Shown one piece after another: positions 1 to 9,026 of a stretch of 64,000 nucleotides of DNA (the first letter of the stretch is position 1; the number at the start of each line of letters is the position of its first letter). The notes beneath the pieces were generated by a model. That model was not told the DNA's origin. It saw only the letters and a program-made list of their open reading frames with translations, and ran no database searches. The stretch is taken from contig CANLRN010000006.1 of NCBI GenBank assembly GCA_947493495.1, positions 43,760 to 107,759 of the forward strand, written 5' to 3'. Made by a program: the position numbers and the translations under genes. Source of the DNA: an uncultured Aquimarina sp. Lineage in GTDB: Bacteria; Bacteroidota; Bacteroidia; Flavobacteriales; Flavobacteriaceae.

Positions 1-1119
1 ACTATTTCTTTCGAGATGGTCAATTATAAAAGTTGCTTTTTTTCCAGATTCTTTACTATTATATACTAGAGAGACACCACTTACTTCTCGAAGTAAATGT
101 CCACCAGGAAGAGCCGAGAACATGGAATAATTATTAGATTCAAGATTTGAAGGCTCCCATAATAAACTACTGTTATCTTTTAGATACTTAGCCGCTATTT
201 CATTCCCTCCTAAATAGTTTATTAAGATACTCCAATCTGTTTCTTTAGGAAGTCTCCACCCAGAAGGACAACAACAACCCTCGTGATCATAAAACTCTCC
301 ATATAACTGTGCTATTTCTTCTCCTAGGGAATCATCTCGAAAATTATTTTCTTGAATTCTAAGGTTTTCCGCCATCCAAGTCTGATCCCCAATTTTCACC
401 CACTTATATTCATATCTATCCCTTTCATCAATAAATGAACCCATATCAGAATAAAAATCTTTTTCTGTAGAAATTTCTATTTCATTTCCATATACAATAA
501 CATCTCCATTTTCTGCAAAAGATCTTATATAATATTTTGTAGCTCTTTCTAAAACATTAATTTCATATTTATTCTCTTCAGAAACATAATTGCTTTCATT
601 AAGGATTGCATCATCTATAGTCGGGTTACCAGAAGTATTGTAACAAATCCCAGTTCTAATAACTGGTGGAATACCTTCATTGGTTATTTCATACCCATCT
701 CCATAAATAGAAAAAAGACCGACATATGTAATAGGAAGTGTTTTAATTACCGGATCGTTAGCTATTACTTCACCTTCAATTGATGCTTCTCCTGTATTAC
801 GTTCATTATCATAGGCGATAGCAGTTATTTTATTAATCCCTGTTTTCATATTCAATGAATTAATAGCGTAATCAAAGAAAGAATCTGGAGTACTGTGAAC
901 AATGCTATCATTAACATTGATTTCAACTTTATCAACTAAACCATCAGGGTCATTTGATTTAATTTTAAGAATTATTGTTTCTCCTTTACTAACAGAAAAG
1001 TTATTATTTGGAACTTCAATCCTTATTAATGGTGAAGAACCCTCATTTGTTTCATCTCCACTACAATTCATAATTAATAAAAGAATTAAAGGAGAAAATA
1101 TCAACTTGCAAATTTTCAT
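1..1119 (-). CDS. FISUMP-domain lipoprotein, 3' end outside window
   Basis: Open reading frame running off the window edge; 373 codons are visible without a stop. The N-terminus (MKICKLIFSPLILLLIMNCS) is a lipoprotein signal peptide with the lipid-modified Cys in MNC. Next comes an Ig-like segment (SNDPDGLVDKVEINVN; GINKITAIAYDNERNTGEAS) that resembles extracellular beta-sandwich repeats, then a region with the hallmark VKIGDQTWMAENL and, further on, CCCPSGWRLPKETDW, typical of the Fibrobacter succinogenes major paralogous (FISUMP) domain. The start lies 5 bp after the wecC stop, so it is probably the last visible gene of the polysaccharide operon. Function is unknown; an outer-membrane or surface lipoprotein is inferred. 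Confidence 0.8.
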   Translation of the reverse strand, partial: MKICKLIFSPLILLLIMNCSGDETNEGSSPLIRIEVPNNNFSVSKGETIILKIKSNDPDGLVDKVEINVNDSIVHSTPDSFFDYAINSLNMKTGINKITAIAYDNERNTGEASIEGEVIANDPVIKTLPITYVGLFSIYGDGYEITNEGIPPVIRTGICYNTSGNPTIDDAILNESNYVSEENKYEINVLERATKYYIRSFAENGDVIVYGNEIEISTEKDFYSDMGSFIDERDRYEYKWVKIGDQTWMAENLRIQENNFRDDSLGEEIAQLYGEFYDHEGCCCPSGWRLPKETDWSILINYLGGNEIAAKYLKDNSSLLWEPSNLESNNYSMFSALPGGHLLREVSGVSLVYNSKESGKKATFIIDHLERNS

Positions 1120-1124
1120 TTTAT

Positions 1125-2339
1125 TTATTCTATAATTCCACAAAAATCCAATACCACTTTATTTATAGACAATTGTAAGCTTTTAAATTCTTTATGCGCA
1201 ACTAAATAAACAATTATATCTGCCTTCTCTGCTGCTGCTTTATAATTAGTAAGTTTAAATACGGTATGCGTTTCTATATTAGGTTCGACAATATAATAGT
1301 CCTCATTATTTGCATTCTGTAACACTTTTTGAGCAATATATTTAGCTGGAGATTCTCTTAAATCATCAATATCAGGCTTAAAAGCAAGCCCCATTAGAGC
1401 AATACTAGGCTTTCTTCCATGTTTTAATTCAAATTCTAATTTAGCTGTCTGTACTTTTTCGGCACACCAAAAAGATTTATAGTTATTTATTTCTCTTGCC
1501 TTTCCGATTATTTGAGATTCCATAGGGTAATCTGCAACTATGAAGTAAGGGTCTACAGCAATACAATGACCTCCCACTCCACATCCTGGTTGCAAAATAT
1601 TAACTCTAGGATGTTTATTAGCTAAGTTGATTAATTCCCATACATTAATATCTGCTTTGTCACAGATTAAAGATAATTCATTTGCAAATGCAATTTGAAC
1701 ATCTCTCGAAGAGTTTTCCACCAACTTACACATCTCAGCAGTACGAGCATTGGTTTTATGTAATTCACCTTTTATAAATTGACGATAAAAAAACACTGCT
1801 TTTTCTGTTGATTTTTCATCTATTCCTCCTATAACCCGATCGTTATGTACTAATTCATACATCACATTACCCGGCAACACCCTTTCAGGACAATACGCAA
1901 TATTTAGACTTCCTTTTAATTCTGGTCTTTCAGTATATATTAACCCCATCATTTTCTCTGTAGTTCCAATAGGAGAAGTAGACTCAATAATATAAAGATC
2001 ATCTTTCTTTAACAATGGCAAAATGGCTCTAGTAGCAGCTTCTACAAATGATATATCTGGTTCATTTTTGTCTTTAAATGGTGTTGGAACTACAATTAAA
2101 TAGTTATCAGCTTCTACTGGTTTTGTATCAGCTTTCAAATAGCCTTCATTGACAGCTTCTAAAACAGCTTTATCCAATTCGGGCTCCACGATATGTACTT
2201 TACCAGCATTAATGGTTTCTACAACTTTAGGATTCACATCAACTCCGTGAACATAAGCTTTATTCTTTGCAATTAAAGCAGCTGTTGGGAGTCCTATATA
2301 TCCCAATCCGACCATTAGTACACTTGGTTTCTTGTTCAT
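1125..2339 (-). CDS. wecC: UDP-N-acetyl-D-mannosaminuronate dehydrogenase
   Basis: Oxidises UDP-ManNAc to UDP-ManNAcA with two NAD+, giving an acidic sugar for surface polysaccharide. The 404-aa length is normal for the UDP-glucose/GDP-mannose dehydrogenase family. Visible signs are the N-terminal Rossmann motif GLGYIGLPTA (about residues 11-20), the catalytic cysteine in GCGVGGHCIAVDPYF (about 250-265), and the C-terminal-domain segment GLAFKPDIDDLRESPA. It follows wecB by 2 bp, the usual pairing because WecB makes its substrate. Specificity for ManNAc rather than another UDP-HexNAc is inferred from that neighbour. Confidence 0.93.
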   Translation of the reverse strand: MNKKPSVLMVGLGYIGLPTAALIAKNKAYVHGVDVNPKVVETINAGKVHIVEPELDKAVLEAVNEGYLKADTKPVEADNYLIVVPTPFKDKNEPDISFVEAATRAILPLLKKDDLYIIESTSPIGTTEKMMGLIYTERPELKGSLNIAYCPERVLPGNVMYELVHNDRVIGGIDEKSTEKAVFFYRQFIKGELHKTNARTAEMCKLVENSSRDVQIAFANELSLICDKADINVWELINLANKHPRVNILQPGCGVGGHCIAVDPYFIVADYPMESQIIGKAREINNYKSFWCAEKVQTAKLEFELKHGRKPSIALMGLAFKPDIDDLRESPAKYIAQKVLQNANNEDYYIVEPNIETHTVFKLTNYKAAAEKADIIVYLVAHKEFKSLQLSINKVVLDFCGIIE

Positions 2340-2341
2340 TT

Positions 2342-3469
2342 TTAATTTTTTGAAATATATCCTACAATCCTTTCACAAGCTTTTCCATCTCCATAAGGGT
2401 TATGAAGTTTGCTCATATTTTTATAAACTTTTTCATCTGCTAATAATTTTTTCGCCTCAGAAACTATTATTTCTTTATCCGTACCAACAAGAATTACAGT
2501 TCCTGCATCAACTGCTTCAGGTCTTTCAGTGGTGTTCCTCATTACCAAAACTGGTTTACCTAAACTTGGAGCTTCTTCCTGAACACCTCCACTATCCGTA
2601 ATAATTAAATATGATTGATTCATTAACCAAACAAAAGCGGGATAGGACAAAGGAGAAATTAGCTGTATATTTTCTATCTGATCTAAAAGCTCATATACCG
2701 GTTTTTGAACATTCGGATTTAAATGAACAGGGTAAATAATCTGAACATTTGGATTATCTATTGCAATTTGTTTAAGTGCTTCACAAATATTAATAAATCC
2801 CTGTCCATGATTTTCTCTTCTATGCCCTGTTACTAAGATTATTTTTTTATCCCTTTCGAGAACATTTTTTTTAAGATTTTCTATTTCTTTGTCCTTAAAA
2901 CCTTCTCCATTCACCTTAGAAACACTAAACTGCAATGCATCAATTACTGTATTACCCGTAACCAATATAGAATCCGAAGCTTTGTTTTCATTCAACAAGT
3001 TTTCTTTTGATGTATTGGTTGGAGAAAAATGAATATTGGATACTACACCTGTAACACTTCTGTTCATTTCTTCTGGAAACGGAGATCTCATATTAAAGGT
3101 TCTCAGTCCAGCTTCGACATGACATACCTTTGCACCTGAATAAAAAGCTGCAATACTGGATGCCATTGTAGTAGTGGTGTCTCCATGTACATATACAAAA
3201 TCCGGTTTAAATTCTTCTAAAACAGGTTTTAACCCTATTATTATATCCGAAGTTAGCCCATAAAGATTTTGGTTAGGTTTCATTATGTCCAAGTCATAGT
3301 CAGCTATAATTTCAAAAAATGATAGTACCTGATCTAACATTTCTCTATGCTGAGCAGTAATGCAAACTTTTGTTTCAAATCTATCTGAATACTTTTGAAA
3401 CTCTTTTACTAAAGGTGCCATTTTTATCGCTTCCGGTCTTGTTCCAAAAACTATTAAGTTTTTTTTCAT
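2342..3469 (-). CDS. wecB: UDP-N-acetylglucosamine 2-epimerase (non-hydrolysing)
   Basis: Interconverts UDP-GlcNAc and UDP-ManNAc in the cytoplasm. The 375-aa length and motifs fit the non-hydrolysing family: [11 protein letters not shown] near the N-terminus, [40 protein letters not shown], and [20 protein letters not shown] in the UDP-binding C-terminal half. Its ATG overlaps the rfbD stop by 4 bp (ATGA), which implies translational coupling. With wecC it forms the UDP-ManNAcA branch of the operon. Confidence 0.94.
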   Translation of the reverse strand: MKKNLIVFGTRPEAIKMAPLVKEFQKYSDRFETKVCITAQHREMLDQVLSFFEIIADYDLDIMKPNQNLYGLTSDIIIGLKPVLEEFKPDFVYVHGDTTTTMASSIAAFYSGAKVCHVEAGLRTFNMRSPFPEEMNRSVTGVVSNIHFSPTNTSKENLLNENKASDSILVTGNTVIDALQFSVSKVNGEGFKDKEIENLKKNVLERDKKIILVTGHRRENHGQGFINICEALKQIAIDNPNVQIIYPVHLNPNVQKPVYELLDQIENIQLISPLSYPAFVWLMNQSYLIITDSGGVQEEAPSLGKPVLVMRNTTERPEAVDAGTVILVGTDKEIIVSEAKKLLADEKVYKNMSKLHNPYGDGKACERIVGYISKN

Positions 3470-4335
3470 CTAGTATTTGAATGTAATTTTTTAAAAGAAT
3501 CCTTCCAATTCAAAATATTTAAACCAAAAGATTCAATGCTTTTATTTTTATTTAAGACACTATATTTAGGTCGTTGGGCAAAAGTATGGTAATTCTCCCC
3601 TTTTTCAACATCAATAGTATCAAGTTTATTTGAAATTTTCACTATTTCGTATGCAAAATCATACCATGTTGCTTCACCTTCATTACTAAAATGATAAATC
3701 CCATATTCCGAAGAATTACTTTTGATAATAGTAATTATGAATTCGGCTAAATCATTTGCACTAGTTGGAGTTCCGGTTTCGGATGTTGTAATAGTTAATT
3801 TTTTCTCTGTTGAGGTCTTTTCTAAAATAGTCTTATAAAAATTTTTACCATATTGAGAATATAACCAAGAAGTTCTGATTATAAAGTATTTTCCTGCAAA
3901 TTCTTCAACATACCGCTCTCCAGATAATTTTGATTTCCCATATTCATTAATAGGATTTGGAATATCTTCTTCGGTATAAGGAGAGTTCTTTTTACCATCG
4001 AAAACGTAATCTGTTGAAATATGAATTAAAACTACGGAATTCTTCATACAAACTTCCGCTAAATTTTTAACTCCATCTGCATTGACTAAAAAAGCTTTGT
4101 CAGATTCTTTTTCTGCTTGCTCTACGTTAGTATATGCCGCACAATTGATAACAAAATTATAAGAATTCTTTTGAAAAAACGGTTTTATGGCATCCAACTG
4201 AGAAATATCCAACTCCTGACTATTTGTAAAACATAGTTCTAATTCTGGATAATTATCCTTAATCAAATGGATACATTGACCTAATTGTCCATTAGCACCC
4301 GTAATTAGAACTTTCTTCTTTTTGCGATACGCCAT
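3466..4335 (-). CDS. rfbD: dTDP-4-dehydrorhamnose reductase
   Basis: Last step of dTDP-L-rhamnose synthesis, reducing dTDP-4-keto-L-rhamnose with NAD(P)H. The protein (289 aa) is an extended [14 protein letters not shown] glycine-rich motif near residue 12, the STDYVFDG segment, the YGKSKLSGE active-site Tyr-x3-Lys, and RTSWLYS. It is separated from the other rfb genes by a Wzz-like gene rather than adjacent to them, but lies in the same minus-strand run. It overlaps wecB by 4 bp. Confidence 0.93.
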   Translation of the reverse strand: MAYRKKKKVLITGANGQLGQCIHLIKDNYPELELCFTNSQELDISQLDAIKPFFQKNSYNFVINCAAYTNVEQAEKESDKAFLVNADGVKNLAEVCMKNSVVLIHISTDYVFDGKKNSPYTEEDIPNPINEYGKSKLSGERYVEEFAGKYFIIRTSWLYSQYGKNFYKTILEKTSTEKKLTITTSETGTPTSANDLAEFIITIIKSNSSEYGIYHFSNEGEATWYDFAYEIVKISNKLDTIDVEKGENYHTFAQRPKYSVLNKNKSIESFGLNILNWKDSFKKLHSNTR

Positions 4336-4385
4336 TTATAATTTTAATAATGAAAGAACACTCTAAAATTAAACTTATTAAAGAA

Positions 4386-5438
4386 TTAGTATTTACTATA
4401 ATTCTTCAGGTATTTATTAAAAGTTAAAAGTATTAAACCGATAAAAGTCAACAAAATCAGAGCTATAGGAAACAATATTTTCTTTTTACTGAAAAAATCA
4501 TTTACCAATCCTCCTTTATCAGGAAAATCAGAAATAACGTTGATAATGTTCTCTGAATCTGCTTTCCTTTGATTAATTTCTTGAATCTCTTGATGTAACT
4601 CTTTTGTTTTATCTAATAAGGTGATTTCCGAACGGTCTATATCTTTACTGTCAGATGCTAAATTAATGCTGGTGGCAGAAGTTCCTTCAGGTTTATTAAG
4701 TTCTAATACCTTTAATTCTTGATAAAACCTCTTTAAAGAATCTACCTGTCTAATCTGCTCTTTAACAGTTGTTTCACTTATGGCTATATTGATATCATTT
4801 GTCGTTTTCTGAGATTTAAAATATGTATTATTTTCTATAGAACGAACTATTGCATTTTGACATTTCTTAGCTACTTCAGAATTAGTAGCCTTTAATTTTA
4901 TTTTATGAAACCTTGTGTTTATATCATTAAAATTTTCTAAATAATCTTTATAACTCAGACTCGCTCTGGAAGTAGAATCCAGTGTAGAAACAAAATCACT
5001 GAATTGTTTTAGCTTTTGATTGTCATCAGCAAATGATTCTATCTCAATTTCTGTTATAGTTGCTGCTTCTTTATCCGAGATTTTTAAAGAAGCAGCCAAT
5101 GTTTTGTACGCCTCTTCTTTTGCTAATTCATTATAAAATTCAATATTATTATAGAGTTGCTGCGCACTATTAAAATTAGGTTGTACAATCATAAAGGATC
5201 TATAAACAGGTTCCGAACTATAATCGATATACCAGCCATATCCTAAACCAATTACCCCTGCAATTACAAATTTTAAAAAATGCCTCTGTATAAATTGAAA
5301 AAAAAGAATAATTAAATGAAAAAGTCCTTTGAAAATATTCCCTATAAAAATAAATAACTTGTTAAAAGCATCTCCTATTAGCTTAAACAACTGGCCTAAA
5401 TCTATTTCTTCGGATGTGTTTTCTTGATTGGTGCCCAT
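4386..5438 (-). CDS. Wzz-like chain-length determinant protein (second copy)
   Basis: Predicted inner-membrane polysaccharide co-polymerase of 350 aa. It has a hydrophobic segment at about residues 55-72 (FLKFVIAGVIGLGYGWYI), a long mostly helical and polar periplasmic part (about 75-315, with heptad-like stretches), and a second membrane segment at about 320-340 (ILFPIALILLTFIGLILLTF). This hairpin topology is that of Wzz proteins, which set polysaccharide chain length. No C-terminal tyrosine-kinase domain is present. A similarly built but divergent protein lies at 8033-9022. The Wzz assignment rests on topology and context rather than on a sharp motif. Confidence 0.65.
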   Translation of the reverse strand: MGTNQENTSEEIDLGQLFKLIGDAFNKLFIFIGNIFKGLFHLIILFFQFIQRHFLKFVIAGVIGLGYGWYIDYSSEPVYRSFMIVQPNFNSAQQLYNNIEFYNELAKEEAYKTLAASLKISDKEAATITEIEIESFADDNQKLKQFSDFVSTLDSTSRASLSYKDYLENFNDINTRFHKIKLKATNSEVAKKCQNAIVRSIENNTYFKSQKTTNDINIAISETTVKEQIRQVDSLKRFYQELKVLELNKPEGTSATSINLASDSKDIDRSEITLLDKTKELHQEIQEINQRKADSENIINVISDFPDKGGLVNDFFSKKKILFPIALILLTFIGLILLTFNKYLKNYSKY

Positions 5439-5523
5439 AATACGAATTAAAAATTATCCAAATTTTTTAATTTTAAAAAACAAAGGTATATTCTTTTCAC
5501 AAATAATTATGAAAGAATCCCAT

Positions 5524-6060
5524 TTAAATCATTAAAAAAGGGAGTTCTTGATCTTTTTTAGAGATGATAAGATCTGAACTCTTACATTTCCAGTCTATTC
5601 CTAAATTAGGATCGTCATATCTAATTCCATCTTCTGATTTTTTATCATAGTAATTATCACACTTGTAGTTAAAAACCGTATCATCTCGCAATACTATAAA
5701 TCCATGTGCAAAACCACGAGGAATAAATAATTGATAATTGTTTTGATCATTTAACTCTATGGAGAAATGTTTTCCAAAAGTTGGAGAATGTTTTCTAAGA
5801 TCTACGGCGATATCTAATACGCTACCTTTAATCACTCTGACCAATTTTGCTTGGGCGTACTCCCCTTTTTGAAAATGTAACCCTCTTAATACTCCTTTGG
5901 AAGAAATTGACTGGTTATCTTGAACAAAGTTTACATGTAAACCTGTTATCTCTTTAAACGTTTTCAAATTAAAACTCTCAAAAAAAGAACCTCTTTCATC
6001 CTTAAATATTCTTGGTTTTACTATAAAACAGCCATCTAAAGATGTTTTTTCAATTTCCAT
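5524..6060 (-). CDS. rfbC: dTDP-4-dehydrorhamnose 3,5-epimerase
   Basis: Epimerises C3 and C5 of dTDP-4-keto-6-deoxyglucose. The 178-aa cupin shows FVQDNQSISSKGVLRGLHFQ with the catalytic His of the RGLHFQ motif, VIKGSVLDIAVDLRK, and FIPRGFAHGF, all diagnostic for RmlC. It starts 2 bp after rfbA ends and is clearly co-transcribed with it. Confidence 0.95.
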   Translation of the reverse strand: MEIEKTSLDGCFIVKPRIFKDERGSFFESFNLKTFKEITGLHVNFVQDNQSISSKGVLRGLHFQKGEYAQAKLVRVIKGSVLDIAVDLRKHSPTFGKHFSIELNDQNNYQLFIPRGFAHGFIVLRDDTVFNYKCDNYYDKKSEDGIRYDDPNLGIDWKCKSSDLIISKKDQELPFLMI

Positions 6061-6062
6061 AT

Positions 6063-6920
6063 TTAATCCAATTGTAACAAATATTTTCCATAACCACTCT
6101 TTAATAATGGTTTTGCTAATGTTTCAAGCTGATTTTTATTTATAAACCCTTTATTATAAGCAATTTCTTCGATAGCACCAATTTTTAGCCCTTGCCTTTC
6201 CTCAATGACCTGTACAAATTGTGAAGCTTGCATCAATGAGTTAAAAGTACCTGTGTCTAGCCAGGCAGTACCCTTATCTAGGATACTAACTTTTAGTTTT
6301 CCTTTTTTTAAATAGACATTATTAACATCTGTAATTTCAAGCTCACCTCTGCTACTTGGTTGAATGTTTTTTGCAATATCTACCACTTGGTTATCATAGA
6401 AATAAATTCCTGGAACGGCATAGTTTGATTTTGGTAATTTTGGTTTCTCCTCAATAGAAATTACATTTCCTCGGTCATCAAAATCTACTACACCATATCT
6501 TTCTGGGTCTTGTACATGGTAAGCATAGATAATTCCTCCATCAGGTTCATTGTTACTTTCTAAAAGCGCTTCCAGACCAGATCCATAAAAAATATTATCC
6601 CCTAGAATTAGTGCAACCTTATCTTGTTCTATAAAATTTTCGCCAATAATAAATGCTTCTGCTAGCCCGTTTGGTTTTTCCTGAACTGCATACTCAAATC
6701 GACATCCGTATTTCTTACCGTCTCCTAATAGTTTTTCAAACAATGGCAAATCAATAGGAGTAGAAATAATGAGAATTTCTCTAATCCCTGCAGATATCAA
6801 GGTGGCTAGCGGATAATATATCATCGGTTTATCATACACCGGCATGAGTTGCTTACTTATTGCTAAGGTAAGCGGATGCAAACGCGTTCCTGATCCTCCT
6901 GCTAATACAATTCCTTTCAT
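6063..6920 (-). CDS. rfbA: glucose-1-phosphate thymidylyltransferase
   Basis: Makes dTDP-glucose from dTTP and glucose-1-phosphate, the first step of the rhamnose branch. The 285-aa length is standard. The N-terminal signature [16 protein letters not shown] is present, followed by [25 protein letters not shown] and [20 protein letters not shown]. The C-terminal helices of the short RfbA type are intact. Probable end-product inhibition by dTDP-rhamnose is known for the family but not visible here. Confidence 0.95.
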   Translation of the reverse strand: MKGIVLAGGSGTRLHPLTLAISKQLMPVYDKPMIYYPLATLISAGIREILIISTPIDLPLFEKLLGDGKKYGCRFEYAVQEKPNGLAEAFIIGENFIEQDKVALILGDNIFYGSGLEALLESNNEPDGGIIYAYHVQDPERYGVVDFDDRGNVISIEEKPKLPKSNYAVPGIYFYDNQVVDIAKNIQPSSRGELEITDVNNVYLKKGKLKVSILDKGTAWLDTGTFNSLMQASQFVQVIEERQGLKIGAIEEIAYNKGFINKNQLETLAKPLLKSGYGKYLLQLD

Positions 6921-6940
6921 TCTAATTGTTTTGGTGAATT

Positions 6941-6990
6941 GTCTTCGACAAGCTTATCCGTCTACTGACAAGACAGTCTCAGACTGACAT
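6941..6990. repeat. possible REP-like intergenic repeat fragment
   Basis: The 84-bp gap between rfbB and rfbA holds GTCTTCGACAAGCTT followed, about 25 bp on, by GTCTCAGACTGACATTC. The two pieces resemble the two halves of the short TTCGACAAGCTCAG-x-CTGACA type repeats common between bacterial genes, here split by about 20 extra bases. It is more GC-rich than its surroundings. No second full copy was seen in this window, so the call rests on resemblance only. Confidence 0.25.
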
Positions 6991-7004
6991 TCAATTTTCA
7001 AATA

Positions 7005-8015
7005 TTAATTATATTTATTCAAATACCAATCTATTGTTTTTTCTATTCCAGTTTCGAAATTTTCTTTGGCACACCATCCTAGCTCATTTTCTATTTTAGA
7101 GGCATCAATGGCGTATCTAAAATCGTGTCCTGGTCGATCCGAGACAAAAGTAATCAAATCCAAATATGATTTTTGACCTTTTAATGGTTTGATCTTGTCT
7201 AGAATCTTACAAATTGTTTTAGCTATATACAGGTTTTCTCTTTCGTTTTTGCCACCAATATTATATGTTTCTCCTAGTTTTCCTTTTTCCAAAACTAAAT
7301 CAATTCCTTTACAATGATCTAATACATACAGCCAATCTCTTACATTTTTTCCATTTCCATAAATCGGTATGTTTTCCTCTGCAACTGCCTTTCTTATAAT
7401 TGTAGGTATTAATTTTTCATCATGCTGCCTGGGGCCGTAATTATTAGAGCAGTTTGTAGTTACTACTGGCAAACCATAAGTATGAAAATAACTTCTTACC
7501 AGCATATCCGATGATGCCTTAGAGGCACTATAAGGACTATTAGGAGCATAGGGTGTTTGTTCCGTAAAAAGTCCTGTTCCCGCGAGTGTTCCATATACCT
7601 CATCTGTAGATACATGAAGGAATTTAGAACGCTCCATTCCTTCTTTAAAAATAGTAGGAGCATCCATCCAGTTCTGATAAGCTGCTTGCAATACATTAAA
7701 AGTACCCACAATATTAGTATCAATAAAAGCTCCTGGATTGGTTATCGAATTATCCACGTGAGATTCTGCGGCAAAATGGATAACCTCATCTATTTTATGT
7801 TCTAAAAAAATCTTTTTAACTACTTCTAAATCGCAAATATCTCCTTCAATAAATGTATACTCGCAGGTATCTGATATTTTTATATTATCTAAATTTGCAG
7901 CATACGTTAGTTTATCAAGGTTTACTATTTTACTATTTTGTTGTTTTGATTTAAAATTTACATAATTAGAACCTATAAATCCTGCTCCCCCTGTTACTAA
8001 AACTGTTTTTGACAC
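7005..8015 (-). CDS. rfbB: dTDP-glucose 4,6-dehydratase
   Basis: Converts dTDP-glucose to dTDP-4-keto-6-deoxyglucose using a bound NAD+. The 336-aa extended SDR carries TGGAGFIGSNYV, HFAAESHVDNSI, the STDEVYGTL segment with the catalytic Asp-Glu pair, YSASKASSDMLVRSY with the Tyr-x3-Lys pair, and NCSNNYGPRQ. All catalytic positions look intact. It lies 17 bp after the first Wzz-like gene and 84 bp before rfbA. Confidence 0.95.
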   Translation of the reverse strand: MSKTVLVTGGAGFIGSNYVNFKSKQQNSKIVNLDKLTYAANLDNIKISDTCEYTFIEGDICDLEVVKKIFLEHKIDEVIHFAAESHVDNSITNPGAFIDTNIVGTFNVLQAAYQNWMDAPTIFKEGMERSKFLHVSTDEVYGTLAGTGLFTEQTPYAPNSPYSASKASSDMLVRSYFHTYGLPVVTTNCSNNYGPRQHDEKLIPTIIRKAVAEENIPIYGNGKNVRDWLYVLDHCKGIDLVLEKGKLGETYNIGGKNERENLYIAKTICKILDKIKPLKGQKSYLDLITFVSDRPGHDFRYAIDASKIENELGWCAKENFETGIEKTIDWYLNKYN

Positions 8016-8032
8016 TTTTATAGAATTTAAAT

Positions 8033-9022
8033 TTAACTATTAATATATCGTTCTAATCTACTAGGTAGTTCCTTGAATAAAAATATAATAGATACAGCTA
8101 AAAATAATATAATAGGAATTAGAATTTTCATTTTTTGAAAAAGTGTAATTTTTGAAAGAAAAATATCTCCTTTTTCTACAATATCAAAAAGCTCATCATT
8201 CAATATCAATTCATCTTCTTGAGTACTTATTGTATTTAATAAATTCTGTTTTCTGGTTAATAATGTCGAAACTGTTGGGATTTCAGATTCTTTACCAACC
8301 ACAATTAATTCATCGTCATTTTCCAAAGGAAGCTTGGTTAGTTTATCCAAATACGCATCAATGTATTCTACCGTTTTTTTATTTTTTTTCAGATTTATTT
8401 CTGTTTGCTTTATGGTTTGAGTTAAAATTTTCTGGTAATACTCATTCGAGCGAATATAACTTAGAATATTCATAGAAATTATTTCATTTTCTGAATCTTT
8501 ATCTCTAAAATGAAACACTAATCGATGATACTTGTAAAAGTTTTGATACCGTATATCCTCAAGGGTCTGCGCATCGTAACTTTCGATGATTCGATAAAAA
8601 TATTCTTTATCTCCATATTTTTCATGCAAATTATCCAGTACATCTGTCGCTCTAATTATTGGTGCGATTTCTACTTGCAGAAGGTTTTTTACAGAATTGC
8701 TGTCTAGTTTTATTTTTTCAAGAAATTGTGAATCTTTTATTTTGGTTTTTAAACTAGTAACTACATCATAAATATACTCTTTAGTATCATATTTTGGTTC
8801 TATAATTATTTCTTGAGTATATTTTTTGGAAAATCCTAATCCGCTATCTAAAAAATACCCTGTAATAGCTCCGATAATCAATAGTACTAAAAACAGTAGC
8901 CATTTTCTTTTGTAAAATAAGAAAACAGAAATGCCAATTTTAAGAAGATTTTTAAACCTCCTCTCAATACTCTTAGAGATGTAACTTAAGTTCACCTCAT
9001 CTGCTTTTTCTTTTGTACTCAT
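8033..9022 (-). CDS. Wzz-like chain-length determinant protein (first copy)
   Basis: Predicted inner-membrane protein of 329 aa with a membrane segment at about 43-60 (WLLFLVLLIIGAITGYFL), a polar periplasmic domain of about 235 residues rich in Lys, Glu, Asp and Ile, and a second membrane segment at about 298-316 (KILIPIILFLAVSIIFLF). Topology matches polysaccharide co-polymerases. It begins 4 bp after the upstream nucleosidase-like gene and is followed by rfbB after 10 intergenic codons' worth or less (17 bp). Two such proteins in one operon is unusual and may mean a hetero-oligomer or two polymers. Confidence 0.62.
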   Translation of the reverse strand: MSTKEKADEVNLSYISKSIERRFKNLLKIGISVFLFYKRKWLLFLVLLIIGAITGYFLDSGLGFSKKYTQEIIIEPKYDTKEYIYDVVTSLKTKIKDSQFLEKIKLDSNSVKNLLQVEIAPIIRATDVLDNLHEKYGDKEYFYRIIESYDAQTLEDIRYQNFYKYHRLVFHFRDKDSENEIISMNILSYIRSNEYYQKILTQTIKQTEINLKKNKKTVEYIDAYLDKLTKLPLENDDELIVVGKESEIPTVSTLLTRKQNLLNTISTQEDELILNDELFDIVEKGDIFLSKITLFQKMKILIPIILFLAVSIIFLFKELPSRLERYINS

Positions 9023-9026
9023 TTAT

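Noticed and set aside
7750..7758. TTATCCACG as a DnaA box
   Set aside because: Single near-match inside rfbB coding sequence, with no others around.
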